64,000 nt of DNA from Cavia porcellus (lineage: Eukaryota > Chordata > Mammalia > Rodentia > Caviidae): contig NW_026947500.1 of the NCBI RefSeq assembly GCF_034190915.1, positions 19,590,501 to 19,654,500 on the forward strand, in the 5' to 3' direction. The notes beneath the pieces were generated by a model. That model had not been told where the DNA came from. It made no database searches and worked only from the letters and a program-made list of their open reading frames with translations. A program made the position numbers and the translations under genes. Each line of letters opens with the position of its first letter. Positions within the stretch are counted from its first letter, which is position 1. Of this stretch, positions 44,430 to 62,560 are shown piece by piece.

Positions 44430-44790
44430 ACAGCTGCTGTTCCACTGATGTGTTTCCTGATAGGTTCCACCCGTGCCAAGCTCAGCTTGGTGCCTGCCCA
44501 ACATGGCACCTGGCAGCACCTCCCTTCAACGCTGACTTCCGTGTTCTTCCAAACCTGGGAATTGCACGCCCCACTTTTTGAGCATGCGCCAAATTACCCC
44601 AATCAGCTGTCAAAACAGCACTCTGCCCACCCCTTCAGCTCCACCCTCTGTCAAATTGAATAAATGCTCACAGCTTTGTCTTTTCTGAGGGGATCTTGCA
44701 CTCTACTGCAGCCCTTGCATGCCCACAATAAATGCCTTTATCTTTTTTCTTTCTTTGCTCTTGTTTTTCTATCACACGGAGGAAATCCTG
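44430..44790 (+). repeat. Possible class I LTR
   Basis: A GC-rich segment with GCATGCGCCAAATTACCCC and CAATCAGCTG is followed by two AATAAA-type signals (44658, 44729) and T-rich sequence, as in ERV1 LTR ends. Ends and a partner LTR are not visible. Confidence 0.3.
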
Positions 44791-45009
44791 TCATCTCCCT
44801 TTTCTTTTCAAGAGTACTTTAAAAGAAGCCTGTGGCTTTTACAAACAGTAAAATGAAAAGGAACAGAAAAATGGGTGCAGACAATGAATAGACATTTTCC
44901 CCAAATTTAATTCTCCCCAAACTGATAATGGGCTTAAAGTAATTCCAATCAAAGTGCCGCGAAGACTTTTCTGCATCCATCAATAAGCTGTCTCTAGATT
45001 TTATAGGGA

Positions 45010-45130
45010 AGAGCTGGGTACCTGTGGTTCGAAGTACTTGAGAGGCAGGAGCCCAGGAATTCAGGACCAGTCTGGGCAACAGAGTGAGTCTCCATCTCAG
45101 TAAAAATAATGATAATGGTGATGATAATAT
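45010..45130 (+). repeat. B1-like 7SL-derived SINE
   Basis: GAGCTGGGTACCTGTGGTTC, GTACTTGAGAGGCAGGAGCC, AGGACCAGTCTGGGCAACAG and CTCCATCTCAGTAAAAATAA follow the B1/Alu monomer order, then an AT-rich tail. Confidence 0.75.
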
Positions 45131-45407
45131 TATTCTTGTAGAAAGGCAAAAACATAATTATCCAATAAAATTTTAAAGAAGAAGGAAATTAGAGGACTCA
45201 TCTTACCTAATTTTGAGGATTAGTACAGAACTATCATTAAGATAGTGTGGCATTGGTGAAAGAACAGACATGGATCAGTCAGGCAGAGAAGAGACTTCAG
45301 AAATAAATATATACTAACCTGGCTGGTTGATTTGTGACAAGGAACAGAGTCACGTTGATGGGGGAAGGATAGTCTTTTTAGCAAATGTTTTAAAAACGGA
45401 CTTTGAC

Positions 45408-45500
45408 GATGCTGCAGTCTGAATATCTGTGCCCTCATCAAACTCAAATTGGCAGCCTAACCCCCAAGGTTAAATTCTGCTCAATTATGGGCCCAAAAGA
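45408..45500 (+). repeat. MaLR-like LTR 5' fragment
   Basis: GCTGCAGTCTGAATATCTGT followed by CAGCCTAACCCCCAAGGTTA resembles the start of MLT1/MST-type LTRs. Short. Confidence 0.4.
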
Positions 45501-47194
45501 GAATGGGAAGAAGTTGGCGGTGCTGAGTTCAAGGCAATAAACACTAAATACAAAAAAATCCCAATATAAAAAAAGAAAAAGAAAAAGGAAAACGGATTCA
45601 CTTTAATTTTTCCACTCTAAAGTGAGTACAGTACTTTATATTCTTTCCACGTCCTAGTCTATTTTCCGGAGACAGATTCTCAGAGGTGAAATACTACAAT
45701 TTAAATGGTATAAATATTATGAAGCCTCTAGGCACCAAATTGACTCTGGGAAAACTTCTTACTTAAAATTCTATCCAATTCTGGCCCAGGAAAGAATGGC
45801 AAGAATTTGGAGAGTTGACACGTGTGATGCTTGTTGTTTAAGCATGTTAGCAACCAAGGTCTGGGAATTGAAATGTGACAAGGAGCAGGGAAGCAGGGAA
45901 GTGAGGGGCATGGGGGACACTATCAGGACATTGGGTGTCATCCTCTTTGCCCTTCAGCTTTAGGTAAAAGAGTGACATAAACAGGATCTACCAGTTTGGA
46001 GAGGGGCAGCAAAGCAGAGGACCACAGCACCCACAGTGGCAGCCACCTCACTCCAGCCTCCTCACACTCTGCTAGGTCAGAAGACGCTTCATGTAAGAAA
46101 TAAGGACTCGTTAAGTGCTCTTATGTGACCTTCGGTTTTGATGTCACCCTATTAGTAATTGTCAGAGTATGCTTCTTCACTGTGGTTATGAAGTAGTTGC
46201 TCTGCATTTTAACTCGTAATTAACCTCTCCATCAATGTGGAAAGCACCCACCTTCAAAAGTGCTTATTTCTCATGCGTCTCTGAAGGCTCCGGGACTCAG
46301 CCAGCCTCCGACCACAGGACTTTTGTCACCTGGGTTCTTTTCTAAGGGTTATGACCTGGGTGTTGTATTGGACTTGATTCACTTTTTACTATAATGTGAA
46401 TTTATTATTAACAAATGAAACTAATTCTTCCATGGTACAGTGGCCATGACATGATGCCCCCAGATGTGAGAGGTGTCGCAGACTGGCAGTGTCAGCTATT
46501 TCAGCGGCTAACTGGGTAGTGACACCAGGACAGGATTGCAGATATGGCTGGATCTAAAAATCAAATGCCCAGGCCACACTTGTGGACCATCTCCAACCAG
46601 TGACTGAGCCCAGTAAGGTTATTAGCGCAGTCTTGTTTCTCAAACACAGAACTTCACTAACAGGTGGCTTTAGTGCAAGATCTCTCCATCAGTGTGGCTT
46701 AAATTTATGAGGCCCACCTTGCTGTCTCCTCATCTGAGTTCCTTCTTTTCTTCTGAACAGAGATCAGACCTGCATCATAGTCTGATCCCTTTGACTACCT
46801 GTTCTGCCTTTCTTTGAGTTGCTAGAGCTGGCAACTCAATTTTTGAGTTGATTCTTAAATACAGAGATTATTAAAATTAAATGTTACATACTTTTGATTA
46901 AGAGATGTTAGAAACAAAGATTATTCAAAATTCAACACTATCCACTTATTATATTTTATAGTAATTCATGTTCTTTTGGTTATTTAGGAGTAAGTGTCCT
47001 CAGGATAAAAGTGCTAAATGATGGGGTACAACTGTCAAACATCTCTTCAGAAGTCATTGGCACCCATTGGTAGTGAGAAATGGACCCTGAGGGAATATTT
47101 GCACCATGGAAGTTGGCAGACTCTATAAAGCATGCATGGCTTGATTCACTCTTCTGTTCATCATCTAGACAAAGAATTGGCTCTCTTTTCAAGT
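45501..47194. other. No gene recognised
   Basis: Nothing supported. Confidence 0.4.
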
Positions 47195-47400
47195 CTGCCA
47201 CTGTTTGTGTTTGTAAGTGAAATTTTAACAGAATACAGCGCTGTCTCTTTGCTTAGCTATTTTGTTGGCATATTGCTAGAACCACATTCATGCTATAATG
47301 GCAGAATTGAGTAGCTGCAACATAGACCATGTGACTCAGGAAGCAAAAAGTATTTGCTTTTCATCCTTTTTCAAAAAAAATATTTGCTGATCTCTGGCCT
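47195..47400. repeat. hAT-type non-autonomous DNA transposon fragment
   Basis: TTTGTGTTTGTAAGTGAAAT, AACAGAATACAGCGCTGTC, ATAATGGCAGAATTGAGTAG, AAAAAGTATTTGC and TGCTGATCTCTGGCC follow an abundant old mammalian hAT-Charlie-like element in order. The family name is from memory and uncertain. Confidence 0.45.
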
Positions 47401-48671
47401 AGATTTCAGAAAGTGATGAAGCAAATCTTAATAATGCAGATTAAATTTAGAAGAGTATTCTCTCTTTATCTGTTACATGATTAAATCTTCTTTCAGAACT
47501 AGAAAACAAATATGATCAATGACATGATTTCTTTATTAAGTTGGACAGTAATCAAGCACTTATCTGTTGTCTGATTTTGTCAACTAATGATTGAATGCAC
47601 CCCTTGTTCATCTGGGTTTTCAGCTGTACACACCAGTTTGTTGAAAACTAAGGAAAGCATGCTATGAGATTCAGTTGACCATAGGAATTTACAATAAAGA
47701 GAAACTCACATTTTCTGATTAATTTTGAACTGTGTCATACAGCCTTTGTGTCAGTGAGATTTACAGTGAACTTATTCATGTACGCACATGTACACATCGC
47801 CACCTGCCAGGAGTTACACATTCATCAGCACCCCACGACTTCTTTCTTATTTTTCTTTCACAGTAGTTTTATCCCATCAGCTTCATGCACACCCAATCAT
47901 GCTGTGGCTACTGCTTAGAGGATGTGAATCAACATATTTGGTAGGGTGCATTCACAGTATTTTAGGAACATGATTGAAGAACTGGAGCATCATAACACTT
48001 TTGTCTGCTTTTTAATAGTAGTTGTTCCATTGTTTATTTCCAAAACAGGGAAGGATTTAGACATCTATTTGTCCAAATGACCCTTAAGTCTGGGTTCATG
48101 AATATTTAGACTGATTGTTGGTCCCTCTTGGTCAATATTTTTCATCACTGTGTGGCTTTATTTTGTTTTGCAGCAGTGTGATCAGTGTGAAGAAAATGAT
48201 GCTCAAAAATTAGTGAGCAAAATATTCAGAGACAGGAGAGGACCTATTCAAGAGGCACTAAAACTCAAAAGAACACATTTACCCTCAGCCTAGGATATTT
48301 AATTTTTTGTTATGTGCTTTTAACCTCAACCTAGAAATATTAGCATCACTTTTCAATTTTGAGAGATGCCAATATGTTTATTACTTGTTTTTCTGATTTG
48401 TGGAGTAGTTATAGTTAATACTAAAACCTAGATTCTCCCTGATAAGTAGGGAGCATGGTGATGTCTGTGAGTTGTAGGCCACAGTCATAATGTCTGAGAG
48501 CCAGTGAGGATCAACTGGGCTCATAATCAGACTGTTTCTACCACAGGCCAGCCATTCAACATATATGTTAATTTGGGACCTATAAGATGAGACTTGGGGG
48601 AGCAAACTGTGAAACTAAAGAAGGGAGGGCACTGCAGTGGTCTGGGAGGCCAAGGAAAGCCTTTATATCAG
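47401..48671. other. No gene recognised
   Basis: Nothing supported. Confidence 0.4.
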
Positions 48672-48824
48672 CCATTTATTTATTTTGAGGCAGGGTCTCA
48701 TTATGCACTTCAGGACAGCCTTGTACTCACTATATAGCTCAGGCTGCCCTTGAACTGTTGGTGATCTTCCTGCCTCAGCCTTCTGAGTGTTGGCATCACA
48801 GGCATGAGCCACCATGTCCTGCAT
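48672..48824 (-). repeat. B1-like 7SL-derived SINE
   Basis: GAGGCAGGGTCTCATTATGC, TAGCTCAGGCTGCCCTTGAA, TCTTCCTGCCTCAGCCTTCT and TCACAGGCATGAGCCACCAT are the reverse complement of B1. Confidence 0.9.
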
Positions 48825-50347
48825 GGTAAGGCTTTTAGACTTCAGTGTTGTTTTTCCCTCTCTGTCTTGGAACAGAGAGGGAAGAAGCAGTGGTGGGGTC
48901 AGAAAGCCCCAGGCCATCACCTAGTTCTGAGATTTCTTGGGCTAGATTGATGGGAGGGAGGCCCTGGGAAGATCTCACCCCCCAGAGGAGCCCCAGCATG
49001 CAGCAGTCACTCAGGATAAATACCACTGCCTGCTCAATGCTTGGCTAGGAAGAGCCAGTGCCAAGTGTGGGCTCAGCTTCAGTGTGATGGATCAGAAAGG
49101 GGACAGCTAGTGTCATCGATCTACTGAGTGTCTCGAAACAAGTTAACAGAGCCCTAAATGGAGCACGTCTGAGCTGCATAACATGTAAAGAAGAACAATT
49201 AAATAATAAGCCCCGTCTTCAAGGAATTTATAAACTGTTGGTTTCCCATTGCAGATTTTTGTTTTAATCTAAAAGATCAGATGGTGATGCTACCGCTCTA
49301 TGGAACATGTCTCTACCACTGTTTTTCTACCACGAGAAAAGATGGGTCTAGGCTTGTTTGCTCTGTGACCTGCAGGACACGGGTTGGTTCTCTGATCACT
49401 GGCACAGCTTTGTCAATCAACAGGCTGATGTGCTTCAGTGTACAGATCTGAAAACCACTTTCCTAGCCCTTTGGTCTGAATGAAACATCTACCCAACTTT
49501 TCCCTCATTGCTTATTTCTCATTGTAGACTAACTCTTGTTTCATAAAAAGCTTGAAATGCTGGTTTCGTTTGACTAGCAGATTGTGAATCAGATATTTTG
49601 TGACCTGCAGCCGAAAGCATCCTGGGTGATACAGTGCATCAGCAGGCATCTGAACAGAGGGAAGTGAGTGGTCTTGGCATGGGCTTCATTCAAACCCCTG
49701 TCCTTCGCAAGCCTACCAGATTTAACATCTGCCAGACATGGTGAGCTGTAAGAAAGTCAACAAAGGGATTTCAAAGACCATACTCCTTGCATTAAAGCAT
49801 TACTTTCTCACAGAGTCACTGTACAGTTTTACAGTTGTAGCTGTGGTCTGGTTAATTAGATTTGGTTGTCTGTATATTTATCATCTTAACTGAGACATGT
49901 TTAAATGTAGAAGGGAATAAAAATTTATACTGGGATAATAGCTAGATACCTGTCCCATGCCAGGCAAACCAGGAGTATGTTTGTTGATTGAAACTATGTC
50001 GCAGTTGATTTTTCTCAAATTACCCTGATCAATTATTTGAAAACAATTTCTGCTTCTCCAGGGGACTACCATCATGTGCTGCAGCCAGAGTTCCAGTTTT
50101 GGGGCCACCACTTCATCATCTTCAGGGTGCCTGCCAGATATATCAATTATAGGGGAAATGGATTTTCTCCAGCTCTCACTCCCCTTCTGGGGCAGGGAAC
50201 CCTCAACCACGTGCAAAATACTCAACTCAAGACTGGCAAAAGAACTGGTCGGCCCAGCACAGGGAGAGGAGCATGAGACACTAATTGGTTTTCTATTCAC
50301 AAAGGGATTGGTTTGGACTAGTGTTTAATAGATGAAAGAATATAAAG

Positions 50348-50349
<2 letters not shown>

Positions 50350-50386
<37 letters not shown>
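50350..50386 (+). repeat. (GT)n microsatellite
   Basis: About 18 uninterrupted TG units. Confidence 0.97.
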
Positions 50387-50388
<2 letters not shown>

Positions 50389-51187
50389 ACAGAGTGGGCC
50401 CTTGTGTGACTGGAAAGGGAATCCAAGAGTGTGTGATACTCACTGATCTGCACGTGTACGGGGGAAGATCATTATTCTGCTAGCACAGTGTTTCAGGCTG
50501 TTTACAAAGATTGATATGGATTTAAATCAAGTTCTGCCATTTTGATTTTGATTTGAAAACATCTAGATTCCTTTTGCAAAACTTTTTATTTAAATCATTT
50601 TTTACATTTTCAATCATCATCTAACCAAATTTGGAAGTTTTTTGGGGTATTTTACTTCACAGTTGATAAAGGGACAGTTCTGGGCAGTGGGCCCAAGGAC
50701 CAAGGAGGAGAGCACGGGAAGCTGCCTCTACTTCCTCCAGGTCCTTACACAGCTTCCTGCTTCAGTGACACAGCTGCTGGGTCTGTGGATATTTTGAGGG
50801 AGACAACTATCAAATGTTTCATGTTAGGCACATTCTAGGAGTGTATTGTTTGGGCCACAGAAGGAAGTGAAAACTACAAACAGTAAGAGAGGTACTTTCT
50901 GGGGCACATGGGAACCTGGAGAAATAATGCTCTTGTTCTATGGATCATTTGACATTGGTTGCCTTTTAAAAAAAACCTTATTTTCCTAGCTGCAAAATGG
51001 CACAGTTTCAGTCTAGAAACTTTGGAAAAAAGTAGGAGATCTCTGTCTCTCTGTCTCTCTCTCCCTCTCATACACATGCACACACACAGAGATGCACAAT
51101 CTGTTACCTCACTAGTCAAAATTAGCCACACAAATTTCAAGTATTTTCTTCTAATCTCTTATCTGTATCTGTCATCTAGCTATCATC

Positions 51188-51190
<3 letters not shown>

Positions 51191-51238
<48 letters not shown>
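51191..51238 (+). repeat. (TATC)n microsatellite
   Basis: About 11 uninterrupted tetranucleotide units, with diverged TATC-like units before it from 51160. Confidence 0.97.
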
Positions 51239-52123
51239 CCTATCCGAAGCTATATTTTAAAAAATCATGTCACAAATTTTGCTTTTGGCCTTCTGGAAAG
51301 GAAGCCCCAGGGCAGGACTCAAAATGGGATATATCTCTGTGGCCAAGCCAGGGGTGTGTGTGTGGGAGGGACAGAGACCAGCCCTCTTCCTTGGATGCTC
51401 TAACATGTGACCCTGTTAGCATGCAATGCAGGAATGCCTGGCTCTGCCTGTCAGGTCACCAGGAACGTGGCTGGAATGGTGGCAGAGCTTGACTGAGTTT
51501 AACCCAGAGAATTACACATATTTTGAGCTCAGGATGTGCTGATGGACACAGAAATGCGGAGACAGGATGTTCTGCTCCCCTGTGAGGGGATGTCTTTTAG
51601 GGGGCTGTCCTTGCTTTAGGAGTGAAGAACTCCTGAGCCTCAGATCTCACCCTCCAGCTCCAACGGACTGCTCCTGTGAAGCTGATGGTTCCCTGTTCTC
51701 AGGGGGACACTGTAGGGGTGACATGCCTTCTTACAGAAGTCACCCTTTCCTACAGGTCCTTCTTTCAGTGAGAGAAAGGTCATGCTACTCTTCTACTCTG
51801 ACTACGTATCCTCCCAGACCTGAGATGTTTCATTGAACTCGTTTTTCACACCCACGTACGTATCAAGCTAACCCCGAAATTTAATGTAGTGTCATATGCT
51901 AGGGACTGTAAGAGTGGAGAGGCGAGAAAGAGATTTTCTTCAGGTCATCAAGATTTAAGTAACTCAACCTCACTTCTGTTTATAACTTAAAAGTGTTTAT
52001 GCATTTCTGTGAGTCACTGATTTGTGATAAAGACTGATTTCTCTCCATGGAATCTCTGTTGGTCACACTTGCTAGTGTTTTGATGCCACAGGTGATGCTA
52101 AGCATCTTACAAAGCATAAGACA

Positions 52124-52335
52124 GAGCCAGTGTGGTAATGTGCAATTATAATACCAGTGCTCTGGGAGGCTGAGGCAGGATGGTTACAAGTTCCAGCCCA
52201 GCCTGGACAACTTAGTGACTTAATGAGGCCGTGTCTCTAAATAAACAACAATTAAAGGCCTGTGGATGTAGATCAGAGTAAAGGCCCTAGATTAAATCCC
52301 AGTACCATCAAAACAAAACAAACAAAAACAAAGAA
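52124..52335 (+). repeat. B4-like composite SINE (B1 + ID)
   Basis: First part is B1-like (TCTGGGAGGCTGAGGCAGGA, CCAGCCCAGCCTGGACAACT, GAGGCCGTGTCTCTAAATAA). Second part is ID-like (GGCCTGTGGATGTAGATCAG, GGCCCTAGATTAAATCCCAG, then an A-rich tail). This fusion order is that of rodent B4 elements. Confidence 0.75.
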
Positions 52336-52863
52336 AGAAAAGAAAAAAGAAGAGAAAACATGAGATAACTCTCCCTTTATAGCAAAGAGAGGTCTGTCCC
52401 TAAATGTCAGTATTTCTGACAAGCACTGTCTATGAGAAGCAGGACTTAGGTTCACCTGGAAAATTCTAGTAGCAAGACTGAGTGAGTGGTTGTTACTATT
52501 CTTTGTCCTTTATTTTCTGTATTTTATGATGTTCCGATACATTGGAAAGTTTGAAGGCAGGGAAGAGATTCCCCTTCCTAGGATTTGTCCTTACAGACCA
52601 GAATAGGTCCAACCACTCTCCAAACTAGCCACTCTCAGCCAGCTTCTTCCCCATTCTGTGTCTTTTTTGCCACAAAGCATCCTGGAGTCAGGTACAAGGC
52701 CACTAGAAACCCTTCCTGGAGATATGTGCTGAGGCCATCAAGCCTGCCCAAGCTGGCTGATCTTACACTGTGCCTTTTTACTTTCTGGCTGCCCAGGCTC
52801 TGGCTTAAGCTTCCTCCTAGTTTCTGTCTTCTGCCACCTGGACACAGCCCAGGGCTTCTCTTA

Positions 52864-57819
<4,956 letters not shown>

Positions 57820-58250
57820 GTATATCACCAAGAACTTAAAAGTCAACAAATACCAGTGAGGCTGTGAGGAAAAAGAAAACCTTCTACATTGTTGGTGGAG
57901 TATAAACTAGTGCAACTAGTATGGAAATTAGTATGGCGATTCTTCAAAAAACCAAAAATAGAATTTCTTTTTACCCAGCTGTACCTCTTCTGGGTGTCTC
58001 TTTGAAAGAGTTAAAAGCGTCATGTTACAATAATACGTATGTACCTATGTTCTAGCAGCACAACAGGTCATAGGAAAATACTGGAAGCATTCTACATAGC
58101 CATCAGCAGATGAATAGATAAAGTGTGGTATGTATTCACAAAGGAGGATGAATTTGTGTTCTTTTCAGGAAAATAGATGCACCTGGAGGCTATAATGCTA
58201 AATTAAATAAATTAGACATAGAAAGTTAGATATCAAATGTTTTCTCTTTT
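57820..58250 (+). repeat. L1 LINE ORF2 3' fragment
   Basis: ACCAGTGAGGCTGTGAGGAA, TACATTGTTGGTGGAGTATA, AGTATGGCGATTCTTCAAAA, CTGTACCTCTTCTGGGTGTC and CATCAGCAGATGAATAGATA are the classic late L1 ORF2 landmarks. Frames are broken. Confidence 0.85.
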
Positions 58251-58719
58251 GAGAAATTTGATAACAAAGTAGAAGATAAGTGGTAGGAAACAAGGAGATA
58301 GACTTTGTGGAGTTGGGAAGGGAATTTTAGGATGAAGAGGAGACAAGAGGGAAGGAGAATATAAAAGGACCAACTTGTGATATGTACTTGCTGCAGTTCT
58401 CCAAAGTGGAGAACAAAACATTTAAGTGCTAACAAAACATTTAAGAAAGTTTCAGGTTTGCTGTATTTGTCTTTTATTTTCCCCAAGTTTTATAAAACCA
58501 TGGGTATAGAGAACCATTTTTCTTCTCTAAGAGAGATCAATAGTAGGGGAAAATGCACTGGTATTGGCCTCTGATACTCAGCTGGGCAGTAACAACAGGC
58601 AGAGGTGATCAGGGGAACAGAGCTGGGCTCCCCATTGGGCTGGGATAAAACCTGCATGCAAGCTTTCCCTCCTGACAAGTGGTGGGCTGGTTTGTGATCT
58701 CTGGGTTATTTTTATGGTC

Positions 58720-58875
58720 CTTGCTGAGTATTTATTGAATACCCTTCATTCTTCAAAATGCTTTCCTTGTCACCTTTAACTCTCAAAACAGCCTTATTTT
58801 TACCACTTTATGGAGAAAGCAAAGAGGCAAACTGTTTCCCTCAAGCCTAAAGCTTCACCATCACGTCACCCAGCC
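58720..58875 (-). repeat. MIR SINE (old)
   Basis: GAGTATTTATTGAATACCC, TTAACTCTCAAAACAGCC, TTTTTACCACTTTATGGAGA and AAAGAGGCAAACTG fit the reverse-complement MIR consensus. Confidence 0.55.
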
Positions 58876-58877
58876 AG

Positions 58878-58879
<2 letters not shown>

Positions 58880-58923
<44 letters not shown>
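58880..58923 (+). repeat. (GA)n microsatellite
   Basis: About 22 GA units, at the end of the MIR fragment. Confidence 0.97.
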
Positions 58924-58928
<5 letters not shown>

Positions 58929-59520
58929 TGCTCATTGGGAGACCTGGATACAGCAAGAAGCAAGCATCCTGGTTAAATTTACTTTAAACGGTGCATAAAT
59001 CACCAATCATTGTAAGGTAAAGCTAGATAAGTTGCTTTTTCCAAGATTATTCCCTACTTTTGCATGAGGGCAAACTTCCCTTCTCCTCTGCAGTACTTTC
59101 TGTTTTATGTGTCTCACAGTAAGAACTAAAAGAATGCAAATGAGACTCCAGACACAAGCTCTGTGCAGTGTGCCACTCACTATGTGCACAAAAGCCTGAC
59201 CATCAAAAATTCTGAGGTACTTCCTGTCACTCCGTTTCCTCTTGGTGGGTTTGTCACACGTGGTGAAAATACTTTTTGTTCTGGAGTTACAAGGTCCAGT
59301 GGTTATCAGTTTGCAACTGACTGAGGCCCTGAGGCCGTGGGGTTTCCTCTCCCATCCCACCTTCAGGGCCTTACTTGACAGAACGGGGATGGAGGTGTTC
59401 ACTCCTCTCTGTTCTTACATCCACAGATAGAAGTTGGAGCATTCTGCGGAAGTGGTTGTCCTCAGTTTAGGACCCTACAGAATCATTTCCCTTGTATTTT
59501 CTCCTCTAAATTCAGTCAGG

Positions 59521-59636
59521 CTATTTGAATTGAAGTCTTGAGTCTCCCTCACAGTGTTCCTCAAAACTGATATCCTTCAAAGCCACCTGATTTTGCTGTA
59601 GAGTTCTGATCTCTACATTTCGGTCTTCGGAAGAGG
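59521..59636 (-). CDS. Candidate 3'-terminal coding exon of an unidentified host gene
   Basis: On the minus strand a strong acceptor with a long pyrimidine tract (GATTTTTTTCCCCTCAG) is followed by 116 bp that read two bases of a split codon, 37 codons and TAG. The peptide starts SSEDRNVEIRTLQQNQ and contains a KDISFEEHCEGDSRLQF stretch; it is acidic and hydrophilic, as a cytoplasmic C-terminus might be. Incoming phase equals that of the exon candidate at 53006-53150, on the same strand and downstream, so the two could be alternative acceptors of one gene, but nothing proves it. No polyadenylation signal was identified. I do not recognise the protein. Confidence 0.3.
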
Positions 59637-59989
59637 CTGAGGGGAAAAAAATCACCCAGGGAAATATGAATAAATTCTTAACTAGCTGAAACTGGTAGGA
59701 AATGTTTATACTGAGTGTGTCCACAATGACTATTGTTTCCTCTGGGGTTTCCCTGAATTGATAGGAATGACACTACATTCTGAAGAAAGAGACCCTAACA
59801 ATTATTTAGGAAGTCACTGTGCTTTTGAATCTTTACCTTGAGAAGCATATTTAATCTTTCTTAATATTAATTTTCTCCTACCAAAATGCATTTTATGAGA
59901 ATTAAATGAGATAATAAAGCATGCACAACACTTACAAGTAAATTCTCCTCCTCCTCACCTACATTCCTGTCAGTGATGTGCACTGACTA

Positions 59990-60165
59990 TACACCAAATG
60001 TCTCATGTAATCTGACACACTATAGTAGGTTTTATTATTCCTTTCTTTGGGGACTAGGAAGTGAGTCAGAGAGGTTAAGTGACTTTCGACTAGTTTCAAA
60101 GCTAATTAGGAGAAGAACCAGGATTCTCACCGAGACCTGCTGATTTCAGTTCCCAGTTCCCCCAC
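59990..60165 (-). repeat. MIR SINE (old)
   Basis: TGTCTCATGTAATCTGACAC, AGGTTTTATTATTCC, AGAGAGGTTAAGTGACTTTC, AAGCTAATTAGGAGAAGAAC and CAGGATTCTCACC follow the reverse-complement MIR consensus clearly. Confidence 0.8.
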
Positions 60166-62339
60166 TCACGGAGATGCTGACATCTCACACAGGAGACAGT
60201 AAGTAACAGATCAAACTTTGTAAATTCTAACTGAGTTTTGGAAATCGTCTCATCAATGATACTAGTAGCTCGATATCAGTAGTACTTATGATTTCTCCAG
60301 TTACAAGGCAGGCAGCCAAGCAGAGGAGCTTTACATTCCTGTCTAAGTCACAGAACTAGTAACATTTATGCTGAGTTCTGGACCTACAATTTCTATTGCC
60401 AAAGTTCCTGTCGGTCACCTTCCACAGAAGAAATCATTTTTCTCTCTCATGTAGGGGAAAAGTGACCAACCCAAGGTAAAATATGGACTGATGAGTGTCT
60501 CTCATCATAGATCATAACTGTTCAAAATGTTCTGCAAGACCATTACTTAGATCCATCCAAGTCCAACGTACGCTCTCAGTCCTGAGAGAACTGGAAGTCT
60601 CATCCAGGAGTCTTGTTAACTAGACCAAACAGCAGTCTTGTGGAGGAGGAAAGCTATGGGCACTATGCTGGAGATAAGGCCAGTAAGATCATAATTATCA
60701 TGATAGCTAGTTGATCTGCTAGAAAGCTGAATCTCACAAGTGTTACAAAGGTCAGCATTGAATTAAAGACAAAATCGGAACATATGCGATAACAGGATTA
60801 CATCTATGCCGAACCTCTCCAGGTTGACTGCTGTGCTCTGATTATGTGAAAATATTACTGTGGTCTCAGGAAGGGGACACAGAGTGCTCGAGGTGAAGAG
60901 TGGGGGCCTGCCAGTTTACTTTCAAATGGTTCAGATGAAATGTGTAAGTAAACAAGTGATAAAGCAAACAGGTGGTGATAGGATGTCTGGATTAGTGTGT
61001 GCAAAGTATTCATGTAATTCTTGCAACTGTAACTTGGAGATTATTTCCAAGTAAAAGTTAAATTAACAAAAATATTTTATCTCCTTATAATAGAAAACTC
61101 CTGGGTTCATTTCTTTCCCATGTGGTCTCCAACTTCTGGAGAGCCCCAGCTTCTATAAATAAATTCTGGATAAACTTTAGCTTTATAAACCCTTTGGATT
61201 GAGCACTCTAAAGTTCTAAAACATATTAATATTTTAAAAAGTAGGTGGAAGGCACCTCAGAAGAACAGAGGTATCACCTGCAAGATTTTCAGTCACAATA
61301 TTCAGAACAATTCAAGCAATAAAATCAATAATACAGTATCAGTTGCGATCCAAAGGATAAATACAAATTGATACAAATTATTGAAATAGATAAAGGAAAG
61401 GAAAGATAAAGAATAACTCAGAAGAATTCTGATGACTAAATATAGAAAGGGTGAGGGGGCAAAAGCCACCACAAGAGCACACCAGTGTGCTTAACTATGT
61501 GCTGGGTCCTTTGATGAAGAGAAAAATCAGTCAATGAAACTTGAAGAAGTAGAATACTTGCATTGTCTCAAAAACTGTCTTCAAAGGTTTGCTATTTGCT
61601 GTGGAGGTTTTTAACGCGTGACTTCATGCTCCTTGACACTAACTGCTGGCTCCAGGAATTAGAGCTGAATTCCCTTTCCATTGAGTCTGGGGTGATTTGG
61701 AAATCACCCCAGAATGAAATGAAAATAGTGACATGATAGTACAGAAACAAATACCAAGTAAGATATTCATTGTGGTTGACATTTGTGCTGCTGATGTGGT
61801 ATGATATGATGTGACACAAAGACACATTGTCTGTGTGGTCCACATCCCCTCACTTCAGAAAGCTCAGTTTGTTCAAGAGAAACTGCAGAGAGGCCCAAGT
61901 TCAAGGACATATTATATAATCCTGTCTCTATCCCTACCGTATCTTTAATAAACATAAGTGCAGTGTAGAATCTGAGACTGGATCCTAGAACAGAAAAAGG
62001 ACATCAGTAGTAAAACCTGGTAGTCTGACTAACCTGTGCAATGAATTTTATTGCACCAGTATTAATTTCATATTTTGACAAATGCCCTATGTTAGATACC
62101 AACCTTAGAAGAAGCTGGATGACAGGTATATGGGAACATTCTATACTAGCTTTGTAACTTTCCATAGCCTATGACTACTTCAACAATAAAAAGTAAAAAT
62201 GACCTCTCACACCAAGCACATGTGTCTTCCTGACACTACTGACAGGGTGGGTAACGAGTCACTCTCTAGATGCGGAGCATTTTCAGTGCACGAAGCAACA
62301 ACATATCCCATCTTAGAGCCGATGGCCTCAAAGACTCAG
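60166..62339. other. No gene recognised
   Basis: Nothing supported. Confidence 0.4.
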
Positions 62340-62560
62340 CTGATCTGCATCATGGAAAGAGCCCTGGACTAGAGTCAGGAGACCTCTCTTTCTATCTACA
62401 TCTATCTGGACAAGTGACCTGACTTAAATTTCTCTTTTCTTATCTGTGAAATGGAAAAATATGTATTATCATAAGGTTACCAGTTCTCAGTGGAAAAGCC
62501 TGACATGGTAATTATTTAGTACCTGACACTGGAAGTGCTTATACAGCCTTGGGTTGTCTA
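62340..62560 (+). repeat. MIR SINE (old)
   Basis: ATGGAAAGAGCCCTGGACTA, GAGTCAGGAGACCTC, ACAAGTGACCTGACTTAAAT and TTATCTGTGAAATGGAAAAA follow the MIR consensus in forward direction. Confidence 0.75.

Larger units (their letters stand above)
48825..52123. other. No gene recognised
   Basis: Apart from two microsatellites nothing is supported. The minus-strand frame 49881-50300 (139 codons) and plus-strand frame 50959-51492 (which runs through the TATC repeat) have no exon context. Confidence 0.4.

Noticed and set aside
50959..51492. 177-codon plus-strand frame
   Set aside because: It runs through the TATC microsatellite (Leu-Ser-Ile-Tyr runs) and has no exon signals.
59007..59402. 131-codon minus-strand frame with a GTGAGT donor after a charged stretch
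   Set aside because: No convincing acceptor upstream, and the phase does not fit the exon candidate at 53150; left out of the gene calls.
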